DNA of 59,235 bases from Deltaproteobacteria bacterium (GCA_022711595.1 JAKLET010000025.1:1-59235), one strand, 5' to 3'. Shown: positions 41,885 to 50,305, numbered from the stretch's first letter. The notes: generated by a model not told the origin, from the sequence alone. Numbers and translations: made by a program.

Positions 41885-42838
41885 TCAAGCCGTCTTTATT
41901 GTTTCCACGAATTTTTCGAAGAGGGCGCCTATGTCCTCTTTGCGGACTATCGTGTCGCGCCAGTCTTGTGGGACAGCGTCGAGGCCGTAGTGGACCCCGG
42001 CGAGGCCGCCGGTGACGATGGCCGTGGTGTCCGTGTCCCAGCCGAGGTTTACGGCCTTGAGCACCGCTTCACGGTACGAGCCCGTGTTGAGAAAACACCA
42101 CACGGCCGCTTCCAGGGTGTGGAGCACGTAGCCGTCGGAGGCTATGGCGTCTTCCGGCAGACTGTCGATGTCCCCCAACAGGAGACGGCCAAAGTTCGGC
42201 ACCTCTTCACGAAAGGGCTTCACGTTGTAATGCCTGCGGGCCTGTTCCATCGAGTATTGATATGCAACGCGAGGGGACCGGCCCTCCAGAAGGGCCCTGA
42301 TCATCAGGCAATAGATGCCGCAGGCCATCATGGCACGGGGATGGCGGTGGGTGATCGACGACGCTTCGCGGGCACATCGCAGCATCTCTTCTTCGGACAT
42401 CACTGAACCGTAAAGTGCAACGGGCAGGATGCGCATCAATGAGCCGTTGCCGTTGTTGCTCTCTTCATCGCCTCCCGCCATCCGTGCCGTTGTACCGGAC
42501 TGCATCCTCGATATCGCCTGCCGCGTACCCATTCCGATATCAAATGTGATCCCATGGGGCGTCCGGTAACCTTCTGCGAACCACCTGACGAAAAGCTTGC
42601 CAATTTGGTCCGCATCGAACCCCTCGAGAAGCCCCTCGGCCGTGCACAGCATGAGAGACGAATCGTCGGACCAGCTCCCCGGCGGCAGGCTGAACGTCCC
42701 GTATCCCCGCATGTCCGTGACCGGGTCTTCCGCGCGCGCGTCCCTGCCCTTGAACTCAACGGGAACACCAAGGGCGTCCCCGACAATGGCCCCCCACAGG
42801 CCGCCAAGCATCCTTCCCTTTTTCGATATGTCCCCCAT
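41885..42838 (-). CDS. ADP-ribosylglycohydrolase family protein
   Basis: About 317 residues from the ATG at 42838, with GGAG 7 nt upstream (an ATG at 42844 is too close to that site). Dimetal ADP-ribosylhydrolase motifs: GAIVGDALGVPVEF, SWSDDSSLML, NNGNGSLMRILP and GWDTDTTAIVTGGLAG with the metal-binding aspartates. Removes ADP-ribose from proteins or nucleic acids, or cleaves related N-glycosides. Last gene of a tight operon with ARPP-1 and DUF2779 proteins. The final residues IKTA are encoded by the repeat cassette that follows. Confidence 0.9.
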   Translation of the reverse strand: MGDISKKGRMLGGLWGAIVGDALGVPVEFKGRDARAEDPVTDMRGYGTFSLPPGSWSDDSSLMLCTAEGLLEGFDADQIGKLFVRWFAEGYRTPHGITFDIGMGTRQAISRMQSGTTARMAGGDEESNNGNGSLMRILPVALYGSVMSEEEMLRCAREASSITHRHPRAMMACGIYCLMIRALLEGRSPRVAYQYSMEQARRHYNVKPFREEVPNFGRLLLGDIDSLPEDAIASDGYVLHTLEAAVWCFLNTGSYREAVLKAVNLGWDTDTTAIVTGGLAGVHYGLDAVPQDWRDTIVRKEDIGALFEKFVETIKTA

Positions 42839-42866
42839 CGTCATTCTCCTTCATCAATTTGCCGAT

Positions 42867-44342
42867 TCACATGTTCTTCAGGACTTCGAGGAGCCTTACC
42901 ATGGCGAGCGTGTCCATCCTGCAATATTCGAGCATCGCCGCGCGGAGGCTTTCACGTTCCTCTCCATCCGCGGTCCCGCACATCCTGAAATAGGCATCCA
43001 TGGCCATCGAGCCGTTCTGCACCTCAAGGTTTTTGTAGCTCATTTCAGGCACCAGCGCGGGGAGGACGGCCTTCAGTGAATAGGAACCGCCGAACTGCCA
43101 GTGGTAGACGTCCCTTCTCCTGAACGGATCCGCCAGGTCCCTCGTGTTGGCAACGATGTTCCCGACCTTTCTCATCTGTGACGGGAACCATTCTGAAAGA
43201 CGCTGCAGGACACCGATCTCGAACCCGGCGTTATAGGCGAGGACGCATCCTTCATCGGGTATGTCACCGGCAAGTCTTTCCATGAGCGCTTCCCTCGGGT
43301 CCATATCGGGCCCGGCAAGAAATTCCGAGTGGTGCAACGGGCCGTCTTCATCGTCCTGCCAGTGGAGCGAATACTGGTAAGGCACCTGCTGGTAAGGCCT
43401 TGTGCCGTCGTACATTGGGATGGCCGTCATAAAGGTTTCGAAATCGAGGAAATAGAGCGGGTACCAGAGGGTGTCCAGAAATTCCCTGACGGCGCCCTTT
43501 GATACGTAGACATCCTGTTTCAGTGCTGCATCGACCTGCATCTGCTGTCTTGGAGAGAGAAAGGTGAAAGGTACATCCTGGAGACGCACTATCCCCTGGC
43601 TGAACAGCTTAAAGGGGAGCGCGCTGCTGCCCTTGATATCGAAGACGGACCCCTCGGGGATGTGCTTCCAGCAGTGGTCCATGAAATCGCATTCGTAAGG
43701 GCTGCTGCAGTGCGGGCCGATATCAATGACAGGTTCACTGCCGGCGAGCATGGCCCTCTGCCGCGTTACCTCCTCCCTGACCGTGTCCTGCCAGCCTTCC
43801 ACATCCGCGGTCACATCATTGACGGTAAAAAGCTTCAGAGGCTCTATCGCCCCCCGGCGCACATACCCGTTGTTGATGTGCACGAGGAAGGCCCGCGACA
43901 CACCGAGGCCCGAACCGCCAAGCACGTAGTACTGAACCGCGGCATCGGGAAAGTACACATCCTTCATGGAGGCGGAGCTTTTGACCTCGTAGATCTCCCA
44001 GCCGCCTGTGCCCCTTCTCAAAATGTCAACCTTCACGAAGACGCCGTCATAAATGAAGGCGGCCTCGTAGATGACCTCCGTGCCTTTTTCTATCTCCTGC
44101 CTCGTCATGGCTGTCTGTTCGCCATGGCTGAGGCCTTCGTAGGGGACAAGCACTCCTCCGGGAAAGAGCGCGCGGGCGACCTCCCCCACCTCTGAACCGC
44201 TGTCGTATATCGCCTGCCGCTCGGCCGTCACAACGCCGGCAAGTTCCGGCCGGTGAATATGGAGATAGAGGGCCTTATGGCATTGCAGCCCTTTTATGAA
44301 CTTCGATTTGCTGAGAGAAAGACCGTCAACCTTCTTTGTCAT
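42867..44342 (-). CDS. DUF2779 protein: Cas4-like nuclease plus exonuclease-like domain
   Basis: 491 residues from the ATG at 44342, preceded by GGAGGTGAA. The N-terminal half resembles RecB/Cas4-type PD-(D/E)XK nucleases: CHKALYL, EIYEVKSSASMKDVY with the Glu-X-Lys, then CSSPYECDFMDHC, which with the first Cys could hold a 4Fe-4S cluster. The C-terminal half is DnaQ/RNase H-like: YFLDFETFMTAIP, LAYNAGFEIGVL, YCRMDTLAMV. DUF2779 proteins are widespread and uncharacterised. Co-operonic with ARPP-1 and an ADP-ribosylglycohydrolase here. Confidence 0.85.
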   Translation of the reverse strand: MTKKVDGLSLSKSKFIKGLQCHKALYLHIHRPELAGVVTAERQAIYDSGSEVGEVARALFPGGVLVPYEGLSHGEQTAMTRQEIEKGTEVIYEAAFIYDGVFVKVDILRRGTGGWEIYEVKSSASMKDVYFPDAAVQYYVLGGSGLGVSRAFLVHINNGYVRRGAIEPLKLFTVNDVTADVEGWQDTVREEVTRQRAMLAGSEPVIDIGPHCSSPYECDFMDHCWKHIPEGSVFDIKGSSALPFKLFSQGIVRLQDVPFTFLSPRQQMQVDAALKQDVYVSKGAVREFLDTLWYPLYFLDFETFMTAIPMYDGTRPYQQVPYQYSLHWQDDEDGPLHHSEFLAGPDMDPREALMERLAGDIPDEGCVLAYNAGFEIGVLQRLSEWFPSQMRKVGNIVANTRDLADPFRRRDVYHWQFGGSYSLKAVLPALVPEMSYKNLEVQNGSMAMDAYFRMCGTADGEERESLRAAMLEYCRMDTLAMVRLLEVLKNM

Positions 44343-44359
44343 TTCACCTCCCTCACCCA

Positions 44360-44566
44360 TTATATATCCTCTTCCACTCCGGCAAAACAAAACTTTTCCA
44401 TGAACGGCAATTCGCCCGCACCCTCAACGTGGTTTTCCCTCGAATCCGCCTCAACACGTCTAAACCCGCGCAACATGGAAAGCACCCTTTCCACCTCGGC
44501 CATCTGGTCTTCGGTGAGATCTTCGATTCCTTTCGACATCCTTGCTGCCGCTGCTTGCCCTTTCAT
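44360..44566 (-). CDS. Small hypothetical protein
   Basis: 68 residues, or 59 from an internal ATG. Acidic and helical: MSKGIEDLTEDQMAEVERVLSML followed by a Phe/Glu-rich tail. GAGGAGAG lies before the ATG. Gaps of 24 nt upstream and 17 nt downstream fit an operon member. No family recognised; could be a small regulatory partner of the neighbouring nuclease. Confidence 0.6.
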   Translation of the reverse strand: MKGQAAAARMSKGIEDLTEDQMAEVERVLSMLRGFRRVEADSRENHVEGAGELPFMEKFCFAGVEEDI

Positions 44567-44590
44567 CTCTCCTCTATCCTCCCTTTCAAA

Positions 44591-45610
44591 TTATATCCTT
44601 TGTCGTATATCCTGTTGCCGCCTGGCGGTCCTGCCTGCCCTTTTTTGGCCTGGCCCGGACATCCCTGACGGCGGCCGCCCGGTCTGAAAAGTCCTGAAGA
44701 ATGCCATGTGAATGACCTTTCCGTAAGTGACAAGCGCCGACCCAACGGCGCGGCGCCCCTCGAAACGGTAGTCGGTCCCGTACCCGACAGACCTGTATTT
44801 CTCTTCCGCGCAGGAGAGGACCGCTTCAAAAAAATCCCTGCCCGCCTTGAGGTGGTCTTCCGCTTTCGTTGTTTCGCCTGCTTCAATGAAAGCGTCCATC
44901 GCGTAGCTCTTAACGAGCTTTTCGTGCAGGTCGGCATACGCGGGCACCAGGGAAACCACGTCGCAGCCCACCACGCTGCCGTCTATAAGGACGAGAAGGC
45001 CCTTCTGGCCATCGCGCAGCGGGAACGCGCGCGTGTACTCATCAAGGCCGGCCCCTTTCGATTCATAGACGTCACGCATGGCGCCGGTCTGTGACTCAAC
45101 TCCGGCACAGCGGGACATCCGGGCAATATCGTCCCACACCTGCCCCTGATCGGAACGAAACATCATCTCGCTGCGCAGGGAATCCGTGACCGTTCTTGCC
45201 TTATTGGCCCGCACTTTCCGGGCCATGATCACCTCCGAATCGCGGAACTCTTCAGTGCGGTACTGCCATCTCCCATGCTCCGTACAGCTCACCGGAATTA
45301 TTGTTTCGGACTTCTCCCTGAGCAGGATGGTCGTGTTGAGGACACGGTTCTGTTTCGCGCCGGCGAGCTCTTCACCGTCGATAAGCAGAACCGGGATGTC
45401 CGCGCTGTTCTTCGCGAGCAGCTCCGGCACCGAACCGCTGTCGCTGACCTCGGTGATGGTGAGCGTGCCCTGCCTGAGGGCCTCCTTAAGCGTCAGGTAC
45501 CGCGGTATATTGCTGACCGGCGCGAATAGCGGAATGAGGGCCATGTTCCTGCAGGCCTGCACATCTCCGAATTCGATCGCATTGATATATTCCGCTATGA
45601 CCTGTTCCAT
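44591..45610 (-). CDS. ARPP-1 domain protein (DUF6569-like)
   Basis: 339 residues. I recognise the ARPP-1 pattern: GDVQACRNMALIPLF near the start, ITEVSDSGSVPELLAKN, PVLLIDGEELAGAKQNRVLNTTILL, then IIPVSCTEHGRW. ARPP-1 was named for its association with ADP-ribosylglycohydrolases and rhodanese-phosphatase proteins in predicted nucleotide-centred conflict systems. An ADP-ribosylglycohydrolase lies three genes downstream. Its biochemical role is unknown. The C-terminus (about 310-339) is Arg/Gln-rich and low complexity. GGAGG 7 nt before ATG 45610. Confidence 0.8.
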   Translation of the reverse strand: MEQVIAEYINAIEFGDVQACRNMALIPLFAPVSNIPRYLTLKEALRQGTLTITEVSDSGSVPELLAKNSADIPVLLIDGEELAGAKQNRVLNTTILLREKSETIIPVSCTEHGRWQYRTEEFRDSEVIMARKVRANKARTVTDSLRSEMMFRSDQGQVWDDIARMSRCAGVESQTGAMRDVYESKGAGLDEYTRAFPLRDGQKGLLVLIDGSVVGCDVVSLVPAYADLHEKLVKSYAMDAFIEAGETTKAEDHLKAGRDFFEAVLSCAEEKYRSVGYGTDYRFEGRRAVGSALVTYGKVIHMAFFRTFQTGRPPSGMSGPGQKRAGRTARRQQDIRQRI

Positions 45611-45771
45611 GCGTTATCCTCCCCTTTTCAAAAAGAGTATAACGACCGGGAGTGACAGCAGTATGTCCGTGTAAAAAGGTTTATCTGGTTTATCTGGTTT
45701 ATCTGGTTTGCCTGGTTTGTCTGGTTTTTCCCGTTCAAGCGGTTCAAGCCGCTCAAGCATTCAAGCCATCT
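45611..45771. repeat. GGTTTATCT nonamer array followed by TTCAAGCNN nonamers
   Basis: Five exact-phase 9-base units from about 45680, then TTCAAGCGG-type nonamers ending GCCATCTTTA directly at the stop codon of the WYL gene. Confidence 0.75.
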
Positions 45772-46776
45772 TTACCTGTGCAGTTTGGCGGCTTCGGCGA
45801 GCTCCTGTTCCACGCGTTTTCGGAACCATCCCGGTTTGACGAACTCCACGTAGGGGAGCCAGGAATACGCCCAGTGCTTGAATTCCACGAAACCCGAGAT
45901 CTTGAAGGAGAGCTCCACGTCACCGTTGGGAAAGACCTTTCGCTTCTCCGAAGGGTGCCACTTCTCTTTTCTCAGGATGTAGTCGGCCACCTCGTACTTG
46001 AAACGGACCGTCACCTCCACTTCGTCACCGTCAACAACACCCCAGCTCTTTTCGAAATACTTCTCAAGGTCGAAATCGGGATCGCGCAGGAAATAACGTT
46101 CGCGGCCCACGGCTGTGATGATCCTGTCAAGGGCAAAGCTCCTGATCTCTTCCCTCAGCAGACACCTGCCGATCATGATCCAGATGCCGTCATTGAAAAC
46201 AAGGCCGTAAGGTTCAACGGTCCTTTTCGTAACCTTCTTCGAATGCTGCGCCCGGTATTCCAGGTCCACGCAGCGGCCCTCACTGGCGCATGTCGACAAC
46301 GTGCCGAAGTGTTCCTCGATATTCTTCGCCATCGCCGGCCCGGGCATCTTGATAAGGAAAGGCACCTTCTGCTTTGCCTTCGACTCTTCAGGAAGCGTGG
46401 CTATCCTGTGAAGCAGCCCCTGGAAGGTGCTCCCCAGATTGCCGCCGAGGCGCGACACGGCCTCTCCCGCGGTCAAAAGGGTTATGAGCTCGCTCCTTGT
46501 CAGCGAGAGCTTCTTCAGCCTGTCAACACCGGTGAACCGGTACCCCTTGTGATGATGATCGTATTCGACGTCGTCGATGCTCCGGATGACCTTGATATAC
46601 CGCTGGATGGTCCGTTTGGATGCCTTGTATTCCCCGGCCAGGGACTCTACGGATGGGTACAGATTCTGTGCGATCTTTTTGTAGATCTCGAGAAGGCGGA
46701 CGATCTTGTCAGATACTCCAGCCCCTTCACTTTTTTTCTTCTTTTTCCCCTTTGGATAGGCACTCACGCTTGTCAC
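45772..46776 (-). CDS. WYL-domain transcriptional regulator
   Basis: About 334 residues: a Lys-rich N-terminus, an HTH (about 20-80, YPSVESLAGEYKASKRTIQRYIKVIR), a WYL domain (about 155-225, VDLEYRAQHSKKVTKRTVEPYGLVFNDGIWIMIG) and a C-terminal WCX region. WYL regulators sense nucleotides or nucleic-acid ligands and often control defence genes. Start codon is GTG: 46776 abuts a -10 box, so the GTG at 46767 (leaderless) is equally likely. It is upstream of and co-directional with the ARPP-1/DUF2779/ADP-ribosylglycohydrolase operon. Confidence 0.9.
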   Translation of the reverse strand: MTSVSAYPKGKKKKKSEGAGVSDKIVRLLEIYKKIAQNLYPSVESLAGEYKASKRTIQRYIKVIRSIDDVEYDHHHKGYRFTGVDRLKKLSLTRSELITLLTAGEAVSRLGGNLGSTFQGLLHRIATLPEESKAKQKVPFLIKMPGPAMAKNIEEHFGTLSTCASEGRCVDLEYRAQHSKKVTKRTVEPYGLVFNDGIWIMIGRCLLREEIRSFALDRIITAVGRERYFLRDPDFDLEKYFEKSWGVVDGDEVEVTVRFKYEVADYILRKEKWHPSEKRKVFPNGDVELSFKISGFVEFKHWAYSWLPYVEFVKPGWFRKRVEQELAEAAKLHR

Positions 46777-46836
46777 AGTATATCAATTCCGCTTTTTTTG
46801 ACAACTTTATTTTTACACACTGACATAGTATTGTCA
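46777..46836 (-). promoter_or_regulatory. Promoter and probable operator of the WYL gene
   Basis: Minus strand TTGTCA (46804-46799), 16 bases, TATACT (46782-46777). A perfect inverted repeat TGACA-N6-TGTCA (46821-46825 / 46832-46836) lies upstream of the -35, and another TGTCA half-site overlaps the start (46771-46775), suggesting autoregulation. Confidence 0.6.
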
Positions 46837-47026
46837 CATGCTGTTGTTGCCATTGCCCATGACAATAATAATGGGGAGGGTATCCTGTGCAAAAAATACT
46901 GAAAACAGTGGGGCCGCGAAAAGATCGTTCTCGAGATAAAAGGACGCGTGGAGCGCTTTCCTTTGACACCGCCTCGATAATTGGATTATATAGAACAGAA
47001 CATATATTGCATCCACGGGAGGAGTT

Positions 47027-47680
47027 ATGAAAAAATTGATGTTATTCGGTATTTTCGCGACACTTTGCCTGACCCTGTCATTGGGGTCAGGTGTTGTCAT
47101 GGCACAGGCACTGCATGACAGGGCAGATGCCGACAAGGACGGTATCGTCACCAAGGCCGATATCATGAAGGCGCTCGAAGAGCGGTACAAGAGCGAAGAC
47201 GCCAACAAGGACGGTAATATGACCGTCGACGAATATCAGCAGGCCCGCAAGAAGAACTTCGATGATGCCGATACCAACAAGGACGGTGTGGTAGGGATCG
47301 AAGAGTGGGTCATCTACTGGTGCGGAACCGACAAGGACGCCGCAAAGGTAAAGAAACCGGTCAAGATGGGAAAGAAGGCGTCGAGGGCGAAACTGATGGA
47401 CGCCAACAAGGACGGCAAGATAAGCAAGAATGAATGCGTCGCGTTCTGGGGCGGCCGCTTCGTTGACCTCGACAGCAACAAGGACGGCAAGATGTCCCGC
47501 GATGAATACATGGAGAAAATGAAGGGAATGGCGAAGATGATGGACCTCAACGGGGACGGCGTCATTGTCATCGAAGAATACTATGTATCCTGGTTGGGAA
47601 AAGACAAGGTCACCATAAAGAACAAACCTGCGGGCAAGGCGAAGAAGCCCTCGGCGGAAAAAGCACCGGAAAAAAAGTAA
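47027..47680 (+). CDS. Secreted EF-hand calcium-binding protein with six loops
   Basis: 217 residues. Signal peptide of about 26 residues (MKKLMLFGIFATLCLTLSLG... ending MAQA). Six EF-hand loops follow: DADKDGIVTKAD, DANKDGNMTVDE, DTNKDGVVGIEE, DANKDGKISKNE, DSNKDGKMSRDE and DLNGDGVIVIEE, all with acidic position 12 or equivalent. Lys/Pro-rich tail. Periplasmic calcium buffer or sensor; partner unknown. GGGAGG precedes the ATG and a strong terminator follows. Confidence 0.9.
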   Translation: MKKLMLFGIFATLCLTLSLGSGVVMAQALHDRADADKDGIVTKADIMKALEERYKSEDANKDGNMTVDEYQQARKKNFDDADTNKDGVVGIEEWVIYWCGTDKDAAKVKKPVKMGKKASRAKLMDANKDGKISKNECVAFWGGRFVDLDSNKDGKMSRDEYMEKMKGMAKMMDLNGDGVIVIEEYYVSWLGKDKVTIKNKPAGKAKKPSAEKAPEKK

Positions 47681-47703
47681 CGACCGCAGGTAAACAGAAA
47701 CGA

Positions 47704-47738
47704 ATGGGGTGCCGCAGGCCGCGGTACCCCATTTTTTT
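47704..47738 (+). terminator. Rho-independent terminator
   Basis: Twelve-base stem ATGGGGTGCCGC / GCGGTACCCCAT with one mismatch, 5-base loop, followed by seven T's. Ends the EF-hand gene. Confidence 0.9.
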
Positions 47739-47873
47739 ACAGACGGGGTGCGCGGACATGACGCTCCATGACGCCGTGCCGCAAGGCCCGGGGGCGCTCC
47801 CCGGCGATATTCCCGTTGACGGCCTTCGAGACAGATACTAATATTATCCTGAGTAGAGAGAGAGCTTATAAAG

Positions 47874-48104
47874 ATGGACTTCCTGGATTGGGCATCACTG
47901 ATCATCGGCGCCTGTTTGATCCTGAGCGGGATGCGGGCCATCCGCAGGCGCCGTGTGAACACCCCTGAACCGCATGAAGGAAAAAGCGCCGTCGGCCTGG
48001 GATGGCTGTGTATCGGACTGGGGGCCCTCTTCATGCTGGCCGCGATATTCGACATAGCTTTTTTAAAGACATTTTTTCGCATCTTCCTGGAAGCGGCAAA
48101 TTGA
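47874..48104 (+). CDS. Small membrane protein, two helices
   Basis: 76 residues. Helix 1 ASLIIGACLILSGMRAI, a basic loop RRRR, and helix 2 GLGWLCIGLGALFMLAAIFDIAF. Hairpin topology with the Arg-rich loop in the cytoplasm. GAGAGAG upstream is a weak ribosome-binding site. No family recognised. Confidence 0.6.
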   Translation: MDFLDWASLIIGACLILSGMRAIRRRRVNTPEPHEGKSAVGLGWLCIGLGALFMLAAIFDIAFLKTFFRIFLEAAN

Positions 48105-48166
48105 CAAGAACGGACCAGCCCGGTTTCCCCGGTTTATTTCTTTCTCGTTAAAAGGTGCAAACTGTT

Positions 48167-48195
48167 TTTACATAAGCGTCCATCTTTGGTAGAAT
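48167..48195 (+). promoter_or_regulatory. Promoter of the Pif1-like gene (leaderless arrangement)
   Basis: TTTACA (48167-48172), 17 bases, TAGAAT (48190-48195), then only 7 bases to the GTG start; no ribosome-binding site is visible. Confidence 0.65.
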
Positions 48196-48202
48196 ACCGG
48201 CA

Positions 48203-49765
48203 GTGCGCAAATCGTTCATAGAGATCAATTCAGAGTTTCGCAGGGCCCTCGACATCATGGAAGACACTAACAGGCACGTCTTCATCACGGGCAAGGCCGG
48301 CACTGGAAAATCTACGCTCCTTGAATACTTCCGTCAGAACACAGACAAGGAGGTTGCCGTCCTGGCGCCGACTGGCGTCGCCGCGCTCAATGTCCACGGA
48401 CAGACCATCCATTCCTTCTTCGGCTTCAAACCGAGCATTACCCCGGAGAAGGTTAAAAAAATATCCGGTCCTGACGGCAAGATTTACACGGAGTTCGACA
48501 CCATTATCATCGACGAGGTCTCCATGGTTCGTGCCGACCTGCTTGACTGCGTTGAGAAGTTCATGCGCCTCAACGGCCCCTACCGGAAACAGTGGTTCGG
48601 CGGGGTCCAGATGATCTTCGTCGGAGACCTCTATCAGCTCCCTCCTGTGGTCACACCCGGTGAAAAGGAGATATTCACCCACCGCTACGAATCACCGTAT
48701 TTTTTTTCAGCCCAGGTCTTCAAGGAAAAGAGTTTCTCCATGGAGTTCGTCGAACTGGAGAAAGTATACCGCCAGACCGAAGAGGACTTTATCGAACTCC
48801 TCAACTCGATACGCAACCGCACATGCACCGATGACGATATCGAGAAGCTCAACAGGAACTGCCGGCCCGATCCCGACCCTGAAGAAGAAGGTTTTTATAT
48901 CACCCTGACCACCACCAACGATCTCGCCGCGAAGCGCAATATGGAGATGCTCGAATCACTCCCGGACCGTTCCTTCACACTGGCCGGCAAGACAAGCGGG
49001 GAATTCGACCGCTCCTCACTGCCCGCGGACGAAACACTTACGCTCAAACCGGGCGCACAGGTCATGCTTGTCAATAACGACAAGTTCGGCCGCTGGGTGA
49101 ACGGGACGCTTGGCATCGTCAAGAGACTTGAAAAGGTTGACGGTGAGGATGACCGCATACTCGTGATGCTCCGGGACGGCCAGATCGTCGAGGTCATGCC
49201 CAACATGTGGGAGCTCTTCGAGTACGAGTATGACAGGAAGACCAGGCATATCTCCACCAGGACAACAGGCACCTTCACCCAGTATCCGATCCGCCTCGCC
49301 TGGGCCGTTACAATCCACAAAAGCCAGGGGAAGACCTTCGACCGCGTCATCATCGACATGGGCCGCGGCGCATTTGCCCACGGGCAGGTCTATGTGGCCC
49401 TGAGCCGCTGCACGAACTTTGACGGCATCATCCTTACGAAAAAGATAAAGAAAGGCCACATCCGCATGGACTGGCGGGTGGCGAAATTCCTCACCATGTT
49501 CCAGTACCGCAAGGCCGACGAGCTCTCAAGCTACGATGAACGCAGCGCCATCATCATGGACGCCATCAGGCGCGACCTGAACATCGAGATCATCTACCTC
49601 AAACCCAACGATACCAAGTCCCGCAGAACGATCCGCCCGATGTCCATTGAACAGATGGAATACAAGGGCAAGTCTTTCGAAGGTTTGCGCGCCTACTGCT
49701 GCATGCGTGGCGAAGAGCGCAGCTTCCGCATCGACCGCATCCTGGAGATCAATTATACGACCTAA
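48203..49765 (+). CDS. Pif1/RecD-like SF1B helicase with C-terminal WYL-like domain
   Basis: 520 residues from a GTG. Helicase motifs: Walker A GKAGTGKST (Lys36), VLAPTGVAALNV, motif II IIIDEVSM, motif III FVGDLYQLPPV, later VTIHKSQGKTFDRVIID and YVALSRCTN. Residues about 455-520 read IIYLKPNDTKSRRTIRPMSIEQM and RAYCCMRGEERSFRIDRILEI, the pattern of a WYL domain. The GTG lies 7 nt after a -10 box, suggesting leaderless translation. Probably a DNA-repair or replication-fork helicase gated by a nucleic-acid ligand of the WYL part. Confidence 0.92.
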   Translation: MRKSFIEINSEFRRALDIMEDTNRHVFITGKAGTGKSTLLEYFRQNTDKEVAVLAPTGVAALNVHGQTIHSFFGFKPSITPEKVKKISGPDGKIYTEFDTIIIDEVSMVRADLLDCVEKFMRLNGPYRKQWFGGVQMIFVGDLYQLPPVVTPGEKEIFTHRYESPYFFSAQVFKEKSFSMEFVELEKVYRQTEEDFIELLNSIRNRTCTDDDIEKLNRNCRPDPDPEEEGFYITLTTTNDLAAKRNMEMLESLPDRSFTLAGKTSGEFDRSSLPADETLTLKPGAQVMLVNNDKFGRWVNGTLGIVKRLEKVDGEDDRILVMLRDGQIVEVMPNMWELFEYEYDRKTRHISTRTTGTFTQYPIRLAWAVTIHKSQGKTFDRVIIDMGRGAFAHGQVYVALSRCTNFDGIILTKKIKKGHIRMDWRVAKFLTMFQYRKADELSSYDERSAIIMDAIRRDLNIEIIYLKPNDTKSRRTIRPMSIEQMEYKGKSFEGLRAYCCMRGEERSFRIDRILEINYTT

Positions 49766-49894
49766 GAACCGTTCCACGTTCCACGTTCCAGGTTCCACGG
49801 AAAAGAAAATTCCCTTAAAAAATGTTTTTTGTTAAGGTTTTGTCTTTGAACCTGGAACATGGAACGTGGAACGGTCTTTACCCTTGAACGGTCT
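49766..49894. repeat. GTTCCAN heptamer cassette
   Basis: GTTCCAC/GTTCCAG heptamers directly after the helicase TAA, a central AT-rich gap, and complementary TGGAAC heptamers (49852-49875). They form a long imperfect hairpin that may act as a terminator. Confidence 0.65.
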
Positions 49895-50287
49895 TCAGTT
49901 TGTCTTGTATTTCATTCCTTTGTATGATGTTTTCTTCAGATACTTTATGAAACTATTTATCATTGCAGTAAGTTTTTTGAATTCATCTATCAGTTTTTCG
50001 CATTCTTCCTTTTCAACGTATCCGAGGTCGAGTGCTAAATATAGCTGAGACCGGACTTCACCCGATGACCCTTTGGCAACAGAAAGAAACTGCATGAGCT
50101 CTTGATTACCTCCACGTTCATAACCTTCTGCGATATTTGATCCTATCGATATAGATGCTCTTCTGATTTGATTGATGAGGCCAAAGTCATTAGCAAAAGT
50201 AGGTAGTTTTGTTACTTCGTATACACTATTCGTTAGCTTTCTTGCTTCTTGCCAGATTTGAAGGTCTTCAAAATTTTGAACTGTCAT
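49895..50287 (-). CDS. Four-helix bundle protein (23S rRNA intervening-sequence type)
   Basis: 130 residues from the ATG at 50287 (or 136 from 50305). Standard family pattern: FEDLQIWQEARKLTNSVYEVTKLP, INQIRRASISIGSNIAEGYERG, ELMQFLSVAKGSSGEVRSQLYLALDLGY. Such proteins are encoded in rRNA intervening sequences or as free-standing accessory genes; function unknown. No rRNA is nearby. AT-richer than its neighbours and flanked on both sides by heptamer repeat cassettes, so probably a recent arrival. Confidence 0.88.
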   Translation of the reverse strand: MTVQNFEDLQIWQEARKLTNSVYEVTKLPTFANDFGLINQIRRASISIGSNIAEGYERGGNQELMQFLSVAKGSSGEVRSQLYLALDLGYVEKEECEKLIDEFKKLTAMINSFIKYLKKTSYKGMKYKTN

Positions 50288-50305
50288 TCCCCCCCCTATG
50301 TCCAT

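Noticed and set aside
49895-50287. Four-helix protein as evidence of an rRNA intervening sequence
   Set aside because: No 23S rRNA sequence is present around it; free-standing copies of this family are common.
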